Shown in pieces: positions 1 to 7,447 of a stretch of DNA of 64,000 nt (positions within the stretch are counted from its first letter, which is position 1; each line of letters opens with the position of its first letter). The notes beneath the pieces were generated by a model. The model was not told the origin of the DNA. It made no database searches and saw nothing but the letters and a program-made list of their open reading frames with translations. This DNA is from Rufibacter immobilis. Its GTDB lineage: Bacteria; Bacteroidota; Bacteroidia; Cytophagales; Hymenobacteraceae. The stretch is from assembly GCF_003721565.1 (NCBI RefSeq), contig NZ_RJJE01000009.1:496001-560000 (forward strand), given 5' to 3'. The position numbers and the translations under genes were made by a program.

Positions 1-123
1 GCATTTGGTAATACGGTTGATTCAGCTTCCCTAAACGCAGGCCACGCCCAGAGGTTGAATTCCGGTGCTTGTTTCCCGTGTGCCAGGCACGTTTTCCCTT
101 GCAATTTCCTGCTAATACCACCG

Positions 124-164
124 CGCGTTTAGGGGCTGTTTTTCCAGAATTAGAGCAAAACCAG
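124..164 (+). repeat. CGTTTAG element, asymmetric form (copy 1)
   Basis: About 40 nt starting CGTTTAGGGGCTGTTTTTCC and ending in AGAGCAAAACCAG. The left half is shared with the palindromic copies of the family; the right half is the AGGCAAAACCAG-type tail seen in the other asymmetric copies. It lies downstream of the OmpA lipoprotein gene, beyond its terminator. Confidence 0.8.
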
Positions 165-194
165 CCTCAGTTTTCACAGCAGATTGAACATAAA

Positions 195-222
195 AAAAGG
201 CTAGCCTCACGGCTAGCCTTTT
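195..222 (-). terminator. Rho-independent terminator of the OmpA lipoprotein gene
   Basis: A perfect 12-bp stem (AAAAGGCTAGCC and its complement) with a TCAC loop. Read on the minus strand it is followed by a run of seven T, so it serves the leftward gene that ends at 249. Confidence 0.85.
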
Positions 223-248
223 GGTGGAGAGAAGCTACTCTCTAATGC

Positions 249-959
249 TTAAAGTTCACCACGCTCAGCGGCTTTCTTCAGTTCCTCGCTGGCGAAGATG
301 GCTACCTCTACCCGGCGGTTCTGCTGACGTCCGGCGGCAGTGGAGTTGTCGGCCACCGGCTGGGTAGAACCGTAACCACGGGTCTGGATGCGGTTAGGCT
401 CTACTCCTAAAGAGATGGCGTAATTGGCCACAGACTGGGCTCTGCGCTCAGAAAGGGGCTGGTTGATGGCGTCGTTACCGGTGTTATCGGCGTGGCCTTC
501 CACCAGCACGTTGGTACCGGGGTATTTCTTCAGCGTCTCGGCCAGTTTCTGGATATCTGCTCTGGAAGAAGCCTGCAAATCTGCGGAGTTGGTGGCAAAC
601 AGAAGACCGGCGTCAAAAGTTACTTTGATCCCCTCGCCCACGCGCTCCACCTGGGCGTTCTTCATTTCACGCTCCAGCTCAGCGGCCTGCTTGTCCATCC
701 GGCGACCGATCACCGCACCGGTGGCGCCTCCCACGGCTGCTCCAATGATAGCGCCGCGGGCAGTGTTACCAGTGGCTTTGCCAATGATACCGCCTAAAAC
801 CGCTCCACCGCCAGCTCCGAAGATACCGCCTTTGGCTGTTTTGCTCATTCCTTTTTTCTGGGTTGTATCGCTAGTGCTGGCCGTCTGGCTTGATTGGCAG
901 GAAGAGAAAAGCAAGCTTCCGGCTAACATGGCTGTCAATGTTCCTTTTAGAAATTTCAT
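249..959 (-). CDS. OmpA-family lipoprotein with glycine-zipper segment
   Basis: A 236-residue outer-membrane lipoprotein that probably tethers the outer membrane to peptidoglycan. The signal peptide ends in a lipobox with Cys21 (LFSSC). Residues about 43-84 are a glycine-rich, alternating GxxxG stretch of the glycine-zipper type, likely membrane-embedded. Residues about 110-225 form the OmpA peptidoglycan-binding domain, with VEGHADNTG, LSERRAQSV and the closing NRRVEV motif. This order (lipobox, glycine zipper, OmpA domain) is that of the YiaD-like family. It stands alone between two terminators and is transcribed leftward. The product class is sure; the specific role is inferred from the family. 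Confidence 0.9.
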   Translation of the reverse strand: MKFLKGTLTAMLAGSLLFSSCQSSQTASTSDTTQKKGMSKTAKGGIFGAGGGAVLGGIIGKATGNTARGAIIGAAVGGATGAVIGRRMDKQAAELEREMKNAQVERVGEGIKVTFDAGLLFATNSADLQASSRADIQKLAETLKKYPGTNVLVEGHADNTGNDAINQPLSERRAQSVANYAISLGVEPNRIQTRGYGSTQPVADNSTAAGRQQNRRVEVAIFASEELKKAAERGEL

Positions 960-1093
960 AGTTGTGTTTTTTGGTTAAAGTGTGCTTAAAAGGTTTAGTA
1001 ATTGGGGTTACATACTGATTTATACGCAAAATGTTCAGACATAGTCCTCAATCTATATTTACTGCAATAATAATCGTGCCAGAACAAAATTTA

Positions 1094-1124
1094 AAAGACC
1101 TGCTCTGGGTGAGAACAGGTCTTT
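1094..1124 (-). terminator. Rho-independent terminator of accD
   Basis: AAAGACCTG and CAGGTCTTT form a stem around a 13-nt loop. On the minus strand it runs into TTTTAAATTTT. It sits about 50 nt past the accD stop codon. Confidence 0.75.
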
Positions 1125-1175
1125 AACGGTTATTTCGCGCTACTTATCAATAGCTATAGGTTGGTTTCCTAAGCA

Positions 1176-2042
1176 CTAGGCATTAGCAACGGTTACCTCT
1201 GGGCGCAGCAGGTTGAGCAAATCTGCCAAACGCTGCTTCAGCTCTTTACGGTGCACAATGAAATCAAGGAAGCCGTGCTCCAGCACGAACTCGGCGCTCT
1301 GGAAGCCTTTGGGCAGGTCTTTGCCAATGGTTTCTTTGATCACGCGCGGTCCGGCAAAGCCGATGAGCGCCCCCGGTTCAGAAATATTAAAATCGCCCAG
1401 CATGGCGAAGGAAGCGGTCACGCCTCCGGTGGTTGGGTCTGTGAGCAAAGAGATGTACGGGATTTTCTCCTCGGCCAGCAGGGCCAGCTTGGCAGAGGTT
1501 TTGGCCATCTGCATTAGAGAGTAACCGGCTTCCATCATGCGCGCTCCCCCAGATTTGGAGATCATCAGGAACGGGATTTTGTGGGCGCGGCTGTAGTCAA
1601 TGGCACGGGCAATCTTCTCGCCTACCACAGAACCCATAGAACCGCCAATGAAGTTGAAGTCCATACAGGCCACTACCAGATCTACCCCGTTCATGGTGCC
1701 GTGGGCGGTGCGTACGGCGTCTTTCAGGTTGGTTTTGCGCTGCGTGGCTACAATACGGTCTGGGTACGGTTTGGTATCCACGAAGTGGAGCGGATCTGAA
1801 GACGAGAGGTTCTCATCCAGTTCCTGGAATTGGTTTCCGTCAAACAAGATCTCAAAGTACTCATGAGAGTTGATGCGGTCATGGTGGTCGCATTTAGGGC
1901 AGGTGTACAGCTGTTGCCGGTGTTCTGCCGTGCTAATGACGGTTTTACACTCCGGGCACTTGTGCCACAGGCCGTCTGGGGTTTCTTTTTTCTGCTCCGT
2001 TGGGGTGACGATCCCTTTTTCTACTCTTTTAAACCAAGCCAT
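1176..2042 (-). CDS. accD: Acetyl-CoA carboxylase carboxyltransferase subunit beta
   Basis: Carries out the carboxyltransferase half-reaction of acetyl-CoA carboxylase with AccA, making malonyl-CoA for fatty acid synthesis in the cytosol. The 288-residue length is normal for the family. An N-terminal zinc ribbon is visible with Cys29, Cys32, Cys48 and Cys51 (KCPEC and TCPKC). The crotonase-like core follows, with the [11 protein letters not shown] and SGGARMMEA segments typical of AccD. It is monocistronic here and has its own terminator. The neighbouring upstream gap to 2552 is shared with a divergently transcribed OmpA-domain gene. Confidence 0.97.
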   Translation of the reverse strand: MAWFKRVEKGIVTPTEQKKETPDGLWHKCPECKTVISTAEHRQQLYTCPKCDHHDRINSHEYFEILFDGNQFQELDENLSSSDPLHFVDTKPYPDRIVATQRKTNLKDAVRTAHGTMNGVDLVVACMDFNFIGGSMGSVVGEKIARAIDYSRAHKIPFLMISKSGGARMMEAGYSLMQMAKTSAKLALLAEEKIPYISLLTDPTTGGVTASFAMLGDFNISEPGALIGFAGPRVIKETIGKDLPKGFQSAEFVLEHGFLDFIVHRKELKQRLADLLNLLRPEVTVANA

Positions 2043-2288
2043 ATGATGCTCTAAAGGTTTTTCAACAATTGAAGTCTCCAGCGGGAAAACCGCAAGCAGT
2101 TACTTTTGAACGTGCAAAGATAGAAAAGAAAAGGAAGCGCCCTAGCTTACCGCCTAAAACCCAATCTCTCCCCCTGCCAAAGCCTAGTACCGGTTTTGCG
2201 CGCCAATGGTTCTACAGACTTTCCTCAGTGGCACAGGCAAGGCTGTTGGCTTCTTTGGAGAGGGCTCACCCGGTGCAGCGGCCCTTTA

Positions 2289-2328
2289 CGTTTAGCGCCT
2301 GTTTTTGAAAAAAGAGCCCCTAAACGCA
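2289..2328. repeat. CGTTTAG element, near-palindromic form (copy 2)
   Basis: CGTTTAGCGCCTGTTTTT is followed after a short turn by AAAAAAGAGCCCCTAAACG. The arms pair with a few mismatches. This copy lies between divergent genes, so it cannot act as a simple 3'-end terminator for either. Confidence 0.8.
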
Positions 2329-2509
2329 AAAAGGCAATGCCAAGAAACGATCATTTATAATAAATACCCACTGAGCAAGCATTCAACTAACAATCAACGG
2401 TTTAAAAATTTTATGGGTTAATTTTAAGGCGCAGGGCAATTCTGGGGCCGCCTGTACCGTTTGCAGGGCAAGGTTTGCGCTTTAAGGACAAGCTTCTCAA
2501 ATGATCTGC

Positions 2510-2517
2510 TATCTTTG
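2510..2517 (+). promoter_or_regulatory. Candidate -7 promoter element (TATCTTTG)
   Basis: TATCTTTG matches the Bacteroidota TAnnTTTG -7 consensus and lies 35 nt before the start of the OmpA-domain gene at 2552. No TTG lies at the usual spacing, so the -33 element is missing or weak. Confidence 0.5.
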
Positions 2518-2551
2518 CCTCTACAAACAATAAAAAACAAATAAGCCACCT

Positions 2552-3262
2552 ATGAAGAAAACACGATTCGCCTCTTCCGCCGCCGCTATGATTCTGGGAG
2601 TAGCCGTTCTTGGTTCCTGTGTCTCGTCTAAGAAATACAAAGAACTGGAAGCAAGCAAAAATGCGCTGGAACAAGAGAAAACTGCTGCACAGCGCAGCCT
2701 GGAGCAAGCCAACGCCGATCTGCGTGACCGTGATGCCAAACTTGCGCAATACCAACAACAGATTGCCCAGAAAGAAAGAATCCTCAATGAGCTGAGAGCC
2801 TCTGTAAACGAAGCCCTGAAAGGGTTCCAGGAGCAGGGACTCACCGTATCCATCCGCGAAGGGAAAGTGTACGTGACCATGCCAGAGAAACTTCTTTTTG
2901 CCTCCGGCAGCACCAAAGTAAACCCTAACGGACAGTCGGCCCTGGGGAAACTGGCGAACGCCATCAAAACGCAGCGCGACACGGAAATTGTGATTGAAGG
3001 CCACACCGATGACGTAGCCGTGGCTTCGGCCAACATCACCTACAAAGACAACTGGGACCTGAGCGTACTGCGCGCCACAGAGATTACCCGTTTGCTCATC
3101 AACAACGGGGTGCCTCCGCAAATGGTGGTGCCGGCCGGTCGTGGCCAGTACACGCCGGTAGCCATGACCCGTACGCCGGAAGCTCGCCAGAGCAACCGCC
3201 GCACAGAGATCATCCTGGCTCCTAACTTTGACAAAATCCTGAAGCTGATTCAGACAAACTAA
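2552..3262 (+). CDS. OmpA-family lipoprotein with coiled coil (paralogue A)
   Basis: A 236-residue outer-membrane lipoprotein. The signal peptide ends in LGSC with Cys23 as the lipidation site. Residues about 30-88 are charged and heptad-like, a probable coiled-coil stalk reaching into the periplasm. Residues about 100-230 are an OmpA peptidoglycan-binding domain with VIEGHTDDV, NWDLSVLRATEITR and the terminal RRTEIIL motif. It resembles the next gene at 3544 closely in the OmpA part, including the NWDLSVLRATEITR segment, so the two are tandem paralogues. The role in anchoring or spacing the envelope is inferred from the family. Confidence 0.9.
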   Translation: MKKTRFASSAAAMILGVAVLGSCVSSKKYKELEASKNALEQEKTAAQRSLEQANADLRDRDAKLAQYQQQIAQKERILNELRASVNEALKGFQEQGLTVSIREGKVYVTMPEKLLFASGSTKVNPNGQSALGKLANAIKTQRDTEIVIEGHTDDVAVASANITYKDNWDLSVLRATEITRLLINNGVPPQMVVPAGRGQYTPVAMTRTPEARQSNRRTEIILAPNFDKILKLIQTN

Positions 3263-3320
3263 TTTCCTCTGCCCAGGCGCCAGTTCATTGGACAAGCCTC
3301 ACAGAGTTTAGTATTTATAC

Positions 3321-3349
3321 AAGAAGCCGGGCTTTTAGTCCGGCTTCTT
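3321..3349 (+). terminator. Rho-independent terminator after the first OmpA paralogue
   Basis: AAGAAGCCGG pairs perfectly with CCGGCTTCTT (10 bp) around a 9-nt loop. The following CCGTTTTT gives a short T tract. Confidence 0.8.
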
Positions 3350-3350
3350 C

Positions 3351-3390
3351 CGTTTTTAGCCTTATTTTGCGAAAAAGCTTCCTAAACAGA
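3351..3390 (-). repeat. CGTTTAG element, asymmetric form, minus orientation (copy 3)
   Basis: Read on the minus strand it begins CTGTTTAGGAAGCTTTTTC and ends AATAAGGCTAAAAACG, the same layout as the other asymmetric copies. It directly follows the terminator of the gene ending at 3262. Confidence 0.65.
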
Positions 3391-3543
3391 AAGGCTTGTT
3401 TGAGTCACACACCCACTGGCCCTGTCTTTGGGTACCTGTAGAGGCTCTGTCTCTGACACATTTAAACAGTAAGAAGCACTTAACCAAACCTGCAACAGAC
3501 TAAACCCTTAGAACAGCATAATTTAATTTTACGCAGCCCTGCC

Positions 3544-4539
3544 ATGTTAAAACAACCCTTTTTCCGGCTTGCCGGTGTAGCACTTTTAAGCACTTGCCTG
3601 CTGGGTTCCTGTACCACCACCAAGAAATACAACGCCCTCTTGGCCCAGAAAGTAAAACTGGAGCGGGACAAAGCCGATTGCCAGAGCGCACTCTCCAAAA
3701 ACAGAAAGGAGACCGCTGAACTGACCAAACAGGTAGCCGACCTCACTGAGTACCGCTCCCAGCTGGCCGCCGATACTACTCTGTTGGGTTCTACCCTCCG
3801 CAAAACCCAGGCGCTATACGCAGACCTGAGCGCCACCTATGACAAGCTCATCAAAAACCATGACCGCCTCATGGCCAACAGCGCGCTGGAGTCTTCCAAA
3901 CTGTCTAAAGACCTGGCCCGCCGCGATGACGAACTGAACAAACTCAACGAGGCCCTCACCAAGAACCGCTCCCAGGTAGACCAGCTGAGCAACGACCTGA
4001 AAGCCCGTGAAGCCCGCCTGAACGAGCTGGAGCGCATCTTAGCGGAGAAAGACAAAGCCGTGAACGCCCTGCGCGCCAAAGTAAGCAACGCTCTGCTAGG
4101 CTTCAACAGCAAAGACCTGTTTGTAGACGTGCGCAACGGCAAAGTGTATGTATCGCTTTCTGAGCAGCTGCTCTTCAAATCAGGTTCTACCAAGGTAGAC
4201 GCCAAAGGCCAGGACGCCCTGCGCAAACTGGCCACCGCCCTCAAAGACCAACAAGACGTGAACGTGCTGGTGGAAGGGCACACCGATGACGTGCCCGTGG
4301 CCCGCGGTACCGCCGGCATGCAAGATAACTGGGACCTGAGCGTGCTCCGTGCCACCGAAATCACCCGCATCCTGACCAACGCTGGGTTAGCCGGGCCTAA
4401 AATCACACCTTCCGGCCGGGCCCAGAACGTACCGCTAGATCCTGCCAAAACCGCCGAGGCCCGCCAGAAAAACCGCCGTACTGAGATCATCCTCACGCCT
4501 AAATTAGATGAGCTGTTCCAGATTCTGGAAGCTAATTAA
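3544..4539 (+). CDS. OmpA-family lipoprotein with long coiled coil (paralogue B)
   Basis: A 331-residue outer-membrane lipoprotein. The lipobox is LLGSC with Cys23. Residues about 30-185 are a long charged coiled coil, roughly 90 residues longer than in the paralogue at 2552. The C-terminal OmpA domain (about 195-325) contains VLVEGHTDDV, NWDLSVLRATEITR and RRTEIILTP. The shared C-terminus and the CTTTKKYN / CVSSKKYK start after the lipid Cys indicate duplication followed by stalk lengthening. Each gene has its own terminator, so they need not be co-transcribed. Peptidoglycan binding is a family property. Confidence 0.9.
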   Translation: MLKQPFFRLAGVALLSTCLLGSCTTTKKYNALLAQKVKLERDKADCQSALSKNRKETAELTKQVADLTEYRSQLAADTTLLGSTLRKTQALYADLSATYDKLIKNHDRLMANSALESSKLSKDLARRDDELNKLNEALTKNRSQVDQLSNDLKAREARLNELERILAEKDKAVNALRAKVSNALLGFNSKDLFVDVRNGKVYVSLSEQLLFKSGSTKVDAKGQDALRKLATALKDQQDVNVLVEGHTDDVPVARGTAGMQDNWDLSVLRATEITRILTNAGLAGPKITPSGRAQNVPLDPAKTAEARQKNRRTEIILTPKLDELFQILEAN

Positions 4540-4571
4540 TCTAACTCTATAGGCCAGTAGGAACAACTTTC

Positions 4572-4608
4572 CGTTTAGCGGCCGTTTTTTCAAAAACTGA
4601 GTAAAACC
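4572..4608 (+). repeat. CGTTTAG element, asymmetric form (copy 4)
   Basis: CGTTTAGCGGCCGTTTTTTC followed by the GAGTAAAACC tail. The end of the tail is shared with the left arm of the adjoining terminator. It lies about 30 nt after the stop codon of the OmpA gene. Confidence 0.8.
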
Positions 4609-4634
4609 GCCAGCCACACAGCTGGCGGTTTTTT
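4605..4634 (+). terminator. Rho-independent terminator after the second OmpA paralogue
   Basis: AACCGCCAGC, loop CACACA, GCTGGCGGTT: a perfect 10-bp stem followed by TTTTTA. Confidence 0.88.
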
Positions 4635-4842
4635 TATCGCGCTGGGTTGCAGTTTCGGAACGGATTAGCGAGTACACCTCTAGAATCAGATACGCATAAT
4701 CATGCTCAAAGCCGATTTTTTCTGATGTCCTGCTTATTTTTCTGGCACTATCTGCATTACCTTTCAGAAACAAGCCTTTACTTTGGCAGTTGAGCATCTA
4801 CGCCCGGTGCCCATCATTACCAGTTAAAGAGGACTTTACCCC

Positions 4843-5310
4843 ATGAGCAAGACCATTATCCGCAGTTTTGAAGAATTGCAACAATATGAAGGCAAAGAGA
4901 TAGGTGTTTCTGAGTACCATACCGTCACGCAAGAGCAGATCAACCTATTCGCCGACGCTACCTTAGACCACCAATGGATCCACCTGGATGCGGAGCGGGC
5001 CCAAACCGAATCGCCGTTCAAGAGCACCATCGCCCACGGCTACCTCACCGTCTCCCTGCTGCCCTATCTTTGGGGTCAGATCATCCACATGGAGAACCTT
5101 AAAATGCAGGTAAACTATGAGATTGAGAGTCTGCGGTTCAACCAGGCCGTAGCAGTCAACTCTGCGCTGCGCCTGCGCGTGAAACTGCTATCTGCTAAAG
5201 ACCTGCGCGGCGTGACCAAAGCCCGCCTGGAAGTAACCATGGAAATTGAGAACAGCAAAAAGCCGGCCTTCACTGGGGTCATCACGTTCTTGTACCATTT
5301 TAATCAATAG
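4843..5310 (+). CDS. MaoC-family (R)-specific enoyl hydratase-like protein
   Basis: A 155-residue single hot-dog-fold protein expected to hydrate enoyl-CoA-type thioesters in the cytosol. The hydratase motif is visible as FADATLDHQWIHLD, placing the catalytic pair at Asp42 and His47 with the five-residue spacing typical of (R)-hydratases. HGYLTVSLLP follows, the helix end and glycine common to MaoC proteins. Length fits the short, non-fused members such as NodN/MaoC-like proteins. Neighbours give no pathway, so the substrate is unknown. Confidence 0.85.
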   Translation: MSKTIIRSFEELQQYEGKEIGVSEYHTVTQEQINLFADATLDHQWIHLDAERAQTESPFKSTIAHGYLTVSLLPYLWGQIIHMENLKMQVNYEIESLRFNQAVAVNSALRLRVKLLSAKDLRGVTKARLEVTMEIENSKKPAFTGVITFLYHFNQ

Positions 5311-5377
5311 TCTTTGTTAAGGAAGTAAATTAGTATTATATTGTTTATATTAATTACATTATAAAACATGTTAACAG

Positions 5378-6073
5378 ATGAAATTTATTATAAATAAGGG
5401 AATCGGCATTTTACTTTTCTCCTTTGCTCTAAATTCCCAATTAAAAGCGCAGGGAGTAACCGTATCCACCGATCTACAAGATGTGCGTTATGTTGGCAAA
5501 ACTTATAATGGCTTAAAGGGCACTCCTTATCTTTTTGAAAATTGGGCTGATGGGAAAGTCAAACTGGAGAACGGTACTGTCTATGAAGGATTAAAACTAC
5601 AGTATGACCAACTGAAAGATGAATTAATCTTTAGTTTAGAAGATGCACGCCCTAAAGCTTTTATGTACCCTGTGAAAGAATTCTCTATCTGGGAGGCAGG
5701 GAATAAACAGGTCATCAATGAAAAGATTTTTAGAAATGGGTACGTTCCTGTTGACGGAGCTTCAGAAAAGTCGTTTTATGAAATTCTCACTGATGGGAAA
5801 GTCTCTCTCCTGAAAAGGACCACTAAGTCTATTGTTGAAGAACGGGCAGACGGCAACACTTACAAAACAAAACAAATCAGGTCTACCCAAAGATATTACC
5901 TAGCCAACGGCAACACACTTTCTAAAATCAAGAAAGACAAAAAATCAGTGTTAGAAGCTTTACAAGATAAAGCAAAAGTGACACAGTTAGAAACATATAT
6001 CTCCTCTAAAAAGATTAATCTGAAAGAAGACGCTGGCTTAGCCCAAGCCATTGTTTTCTACAATTCATTATAG
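5378..6073 (+). CDS. Exported protein of unknown function
   Basis: A 231-residue protein with a clear signal peptide ending near LKAQG at residues about 22-25, so it is exported. After that it is rich in charged residues and beta-prone stretches (ENWADGKVKLENGTVYEGL and similar). I recognise no catalytic motif. It looks like lineage-specific proteins common in Bacteroidota, but I cannot name a family. The gene and its flanks are visibly AT-richer than the genes either side, which may indicate transfer or just relaxed codon use. It is monocistronic and is followed by a 72-nt palindromic element. Confidence 0.75.
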   Translation: MKFIINKGIGILLFSFALNSQLKAQGVTVSTDLQDVRYVGKTYNGLKGTPYLFENWADGKVKLENGTVYEGLKLQYDQLKDELIFSLEDARPKAFMYPVKEFSIWEAGNKQVINEKIFRNGYVPVDGASEKSFYEILTDGKVSLLKRTTKSIVEERADGNTYKTKQIRSTQRYYLANGNTLSKIKKDKKSVLEALQDKAKVTQLETYISSKKINLKEDAGLAQAIVFYNSL

Positions 6074-6126
6074 AGAAACAAATTGCTTTCTAACCCTAGG
6101 CAGGTAACACTAGCAAAAATTTTCTA

Positions 6127-6198
6127 GCCTAACGCAGCACTTCCGTTTAGGGGCCGTTTTTGGAAAAACGACCCCTAAACGGAAGTGCTGCGTTAGGC
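6127..6198. repeat. CGTTTAG element, palindromic form with 17-bp private arms (copy 5)
   Basis: Two 35-nt arms with one mismatch around a 2-nt turn. The inner 18 nt of each arm are the family core; the outer 17 nt (GCCTAACGCAGCACTTC and complement) are found in no other copy here. It lies between two rightward genes. Confidence 0.92.
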
Positions 6199-6257
6199 CC
6201 TTTCAGAACCATTGCGCAGCGGAGGCAGTATGATAAGCTTTGGTTAACGCAAACACT

Positions 6258-7331
6258 ATGAGCACTCTCTTCACCCCTTTGCAAATCCGGGGCCTCCGGC
6301 TGAAAAACCGGATTGTAGTTTCACCTATGTGCCAATATTCAGCGCAGGACGGTTTTGCCAATGACTGGCATTTGGTGCATCTGGGGAGCCGGGCGGTGGG
6401 CGGTGCCGGGCTCATCATCTTTGAAGCCACCGCCGTTTCGCCGGAAGGCCGTATCACGCCAGACGATTTGGGCCTCTGGCAAGACGAGCACATGCCGTTT
6501 CTGCAGCGCATTGTCTCGTTTATAGAGAGCCAGGGATCAGTGGCGGGAATTCAGCTGGCGCACGCCGGACGCAAAGCCAGCCACCAGTCCCCCTGGAAAG
6601 GCGGAGCCGCCATTCCGCCAGATGCCGACGGCGGTTGGCAAACCGTGGCTCCCAGCGCCGTTCCCTTCCTGGAAAGCGAGTCCACGCCCCTGGCCCTGGA
6701 CCAAGCTGGCATAGACAAAGTGATCTCTGATTTCAGGGAGGCCGCCCGCCGGGCGCTGGAAGTAGGCTTCAAAGTGATTGAGCTGCACGGAGCGCACGGG
6801 TATCTGCTCCACGAGTTCCTGTCGCCGCTGAGCAACCACCGCACCGATGCCTACGGCGGCTCCTTCGAGAACCGAGCAAGGCTGCTGTTGGAAGTAACCA
6901 AAGCCGTGCGGGAAGTGTGGCCCGCGGAAAACCCCTTGTCCGTGCGCCTCTCCGCCACTGACTGGACCGAAGGCGGCTGGACGGAGGAAGACTCCATTAA
7001 ACTTGCCTCTCTCCTGAAAGAGCACGGGGTAGATTTGATTGACTGTTCCACCGGCGGTAACGTACCCAAAGCCCCTATTCCGGTGGGGCCGCTGTACCAG
7101 GTGCGCTTCGCGGAAAGCATCAAAAAGCAGGCGGGCATCATGACGGGTGCCGTGGGCATCATCACCACCCCTCAGGAAGCCGAAACCATTATTTCTACTG
7201 GCCAAGCCGATCTGGTACTCATCGCCCGGCAGTCGCTCCGCGATCCTAATTTCCCGTTGCGGGCGGCGCATGAACTACACGACGAGGTAGAGTGGCCGGT
7301 GCAGTATGAACGAGCTAAGTTCAGGTCCTAA
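6258..7331 (+). CDS. Old yellow enzyme family NADH:flavin oxidoreductase (YqjM type)
   Basis: An FMN-dependent ene-reductase of about 357 residues, a cytosolic TIM barrel that reduces activated C=C bonds using NAD(P)H. The start is taken at the ATG at 6258, because the longer frame would begin with TTG at 6240. The N-terminus reads FTPLQIRGLRLKNRIVVSPMCQYS, with Cys25 and Tyr27 at the positions characteristic of YqjM-type enzymes. HGAHGYLLHEFLSP and NHRTDAYGGS are the family's substrate and FMN-binding segments. The end region GQADLVLIARQSLRDPNFPLRAA binds FMN phosphate. The physiological substrate is unknown. Confidence 0.93.
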   Translation: MSTLFTPLQIRGLRLKNRIVVSPMCQYSAQDGFANDWHLVHLGSRAVGGAGLIIFEATAVSPEGRITPDDLGLWQDEHMPFLQRIVSFIESQGSVAGIQLAHAGRKASHQSPWKGGAAIPPDADGGWQTVAPSAVPFLESESTPLALDQAGIDKVISDFREAARRALEVGFKVIELHGAHGYLLHEFLSPLSNHRTDAYGGSFENRARLLLEVTKAVREVWPAENPLSVRLSATDWTEGGWTEEDSIKLASLLKEHGVDLIDCSTGGNVPKAPIPVGPLYQVRFAESIKKQAGIMTGAVGIITTPQEAETIISTGQADLVLIARQSLRDPNFPLRAAHELHDEVEWPVQYERAKFRS

Positions 7332-7347
7332 TTTTTAGGACTCTTAT

Positions 7348-7413
7348 CAACCCATAAAATGCGTTTAGGGGCTCTTTTTCTAAAAAGAGCCCCTAAACGC
7401 ATTTTATGGGTTG
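7348..7413. repeat. CGTTTAG element, perfect palindrome with 13-bp private arms (copy 6)
   Basis: Two perfectly complementary 32-nt arms around CT. The outer 13 nt (CAACCCATAAAAT and complement) are specific to this copy. It sits between convergent genes and could end transcription from both sides. Confidence 0.95.
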
Positions 7414-7447
7414 CACATCCATCAGCAAAAGTTTTAGAACAAGCACA

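Larger units (their letters stand above)
2043..2551. other. Divergent intergenic region accD / OmpA-domain gene
   Basis: A 509-bp gap between divergent genes. It holds one near-palindromic CGTTTAG element (2289-2328) and a TATCTTTG promoter element for the rightward gene. I see no gene in it; the open frames that cross it have no supporting features. Confidence 0.6.

Noticed and set aside
2411-3295. Long minus-strand open frame of 294 codons over the first OmpA gene
   Set aside because: It mirrors a gene with a clear lipobox, OmpA motifs and promoter; the minus product has no signal, domain or sensible composition.
4504-4797. Minus-strand frame of 97 codons downstream of the second OmpA gene
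   Set aside because: It runs through a terminator hairpin and a CGTTTAG element and overlaps the OmpA coding end.
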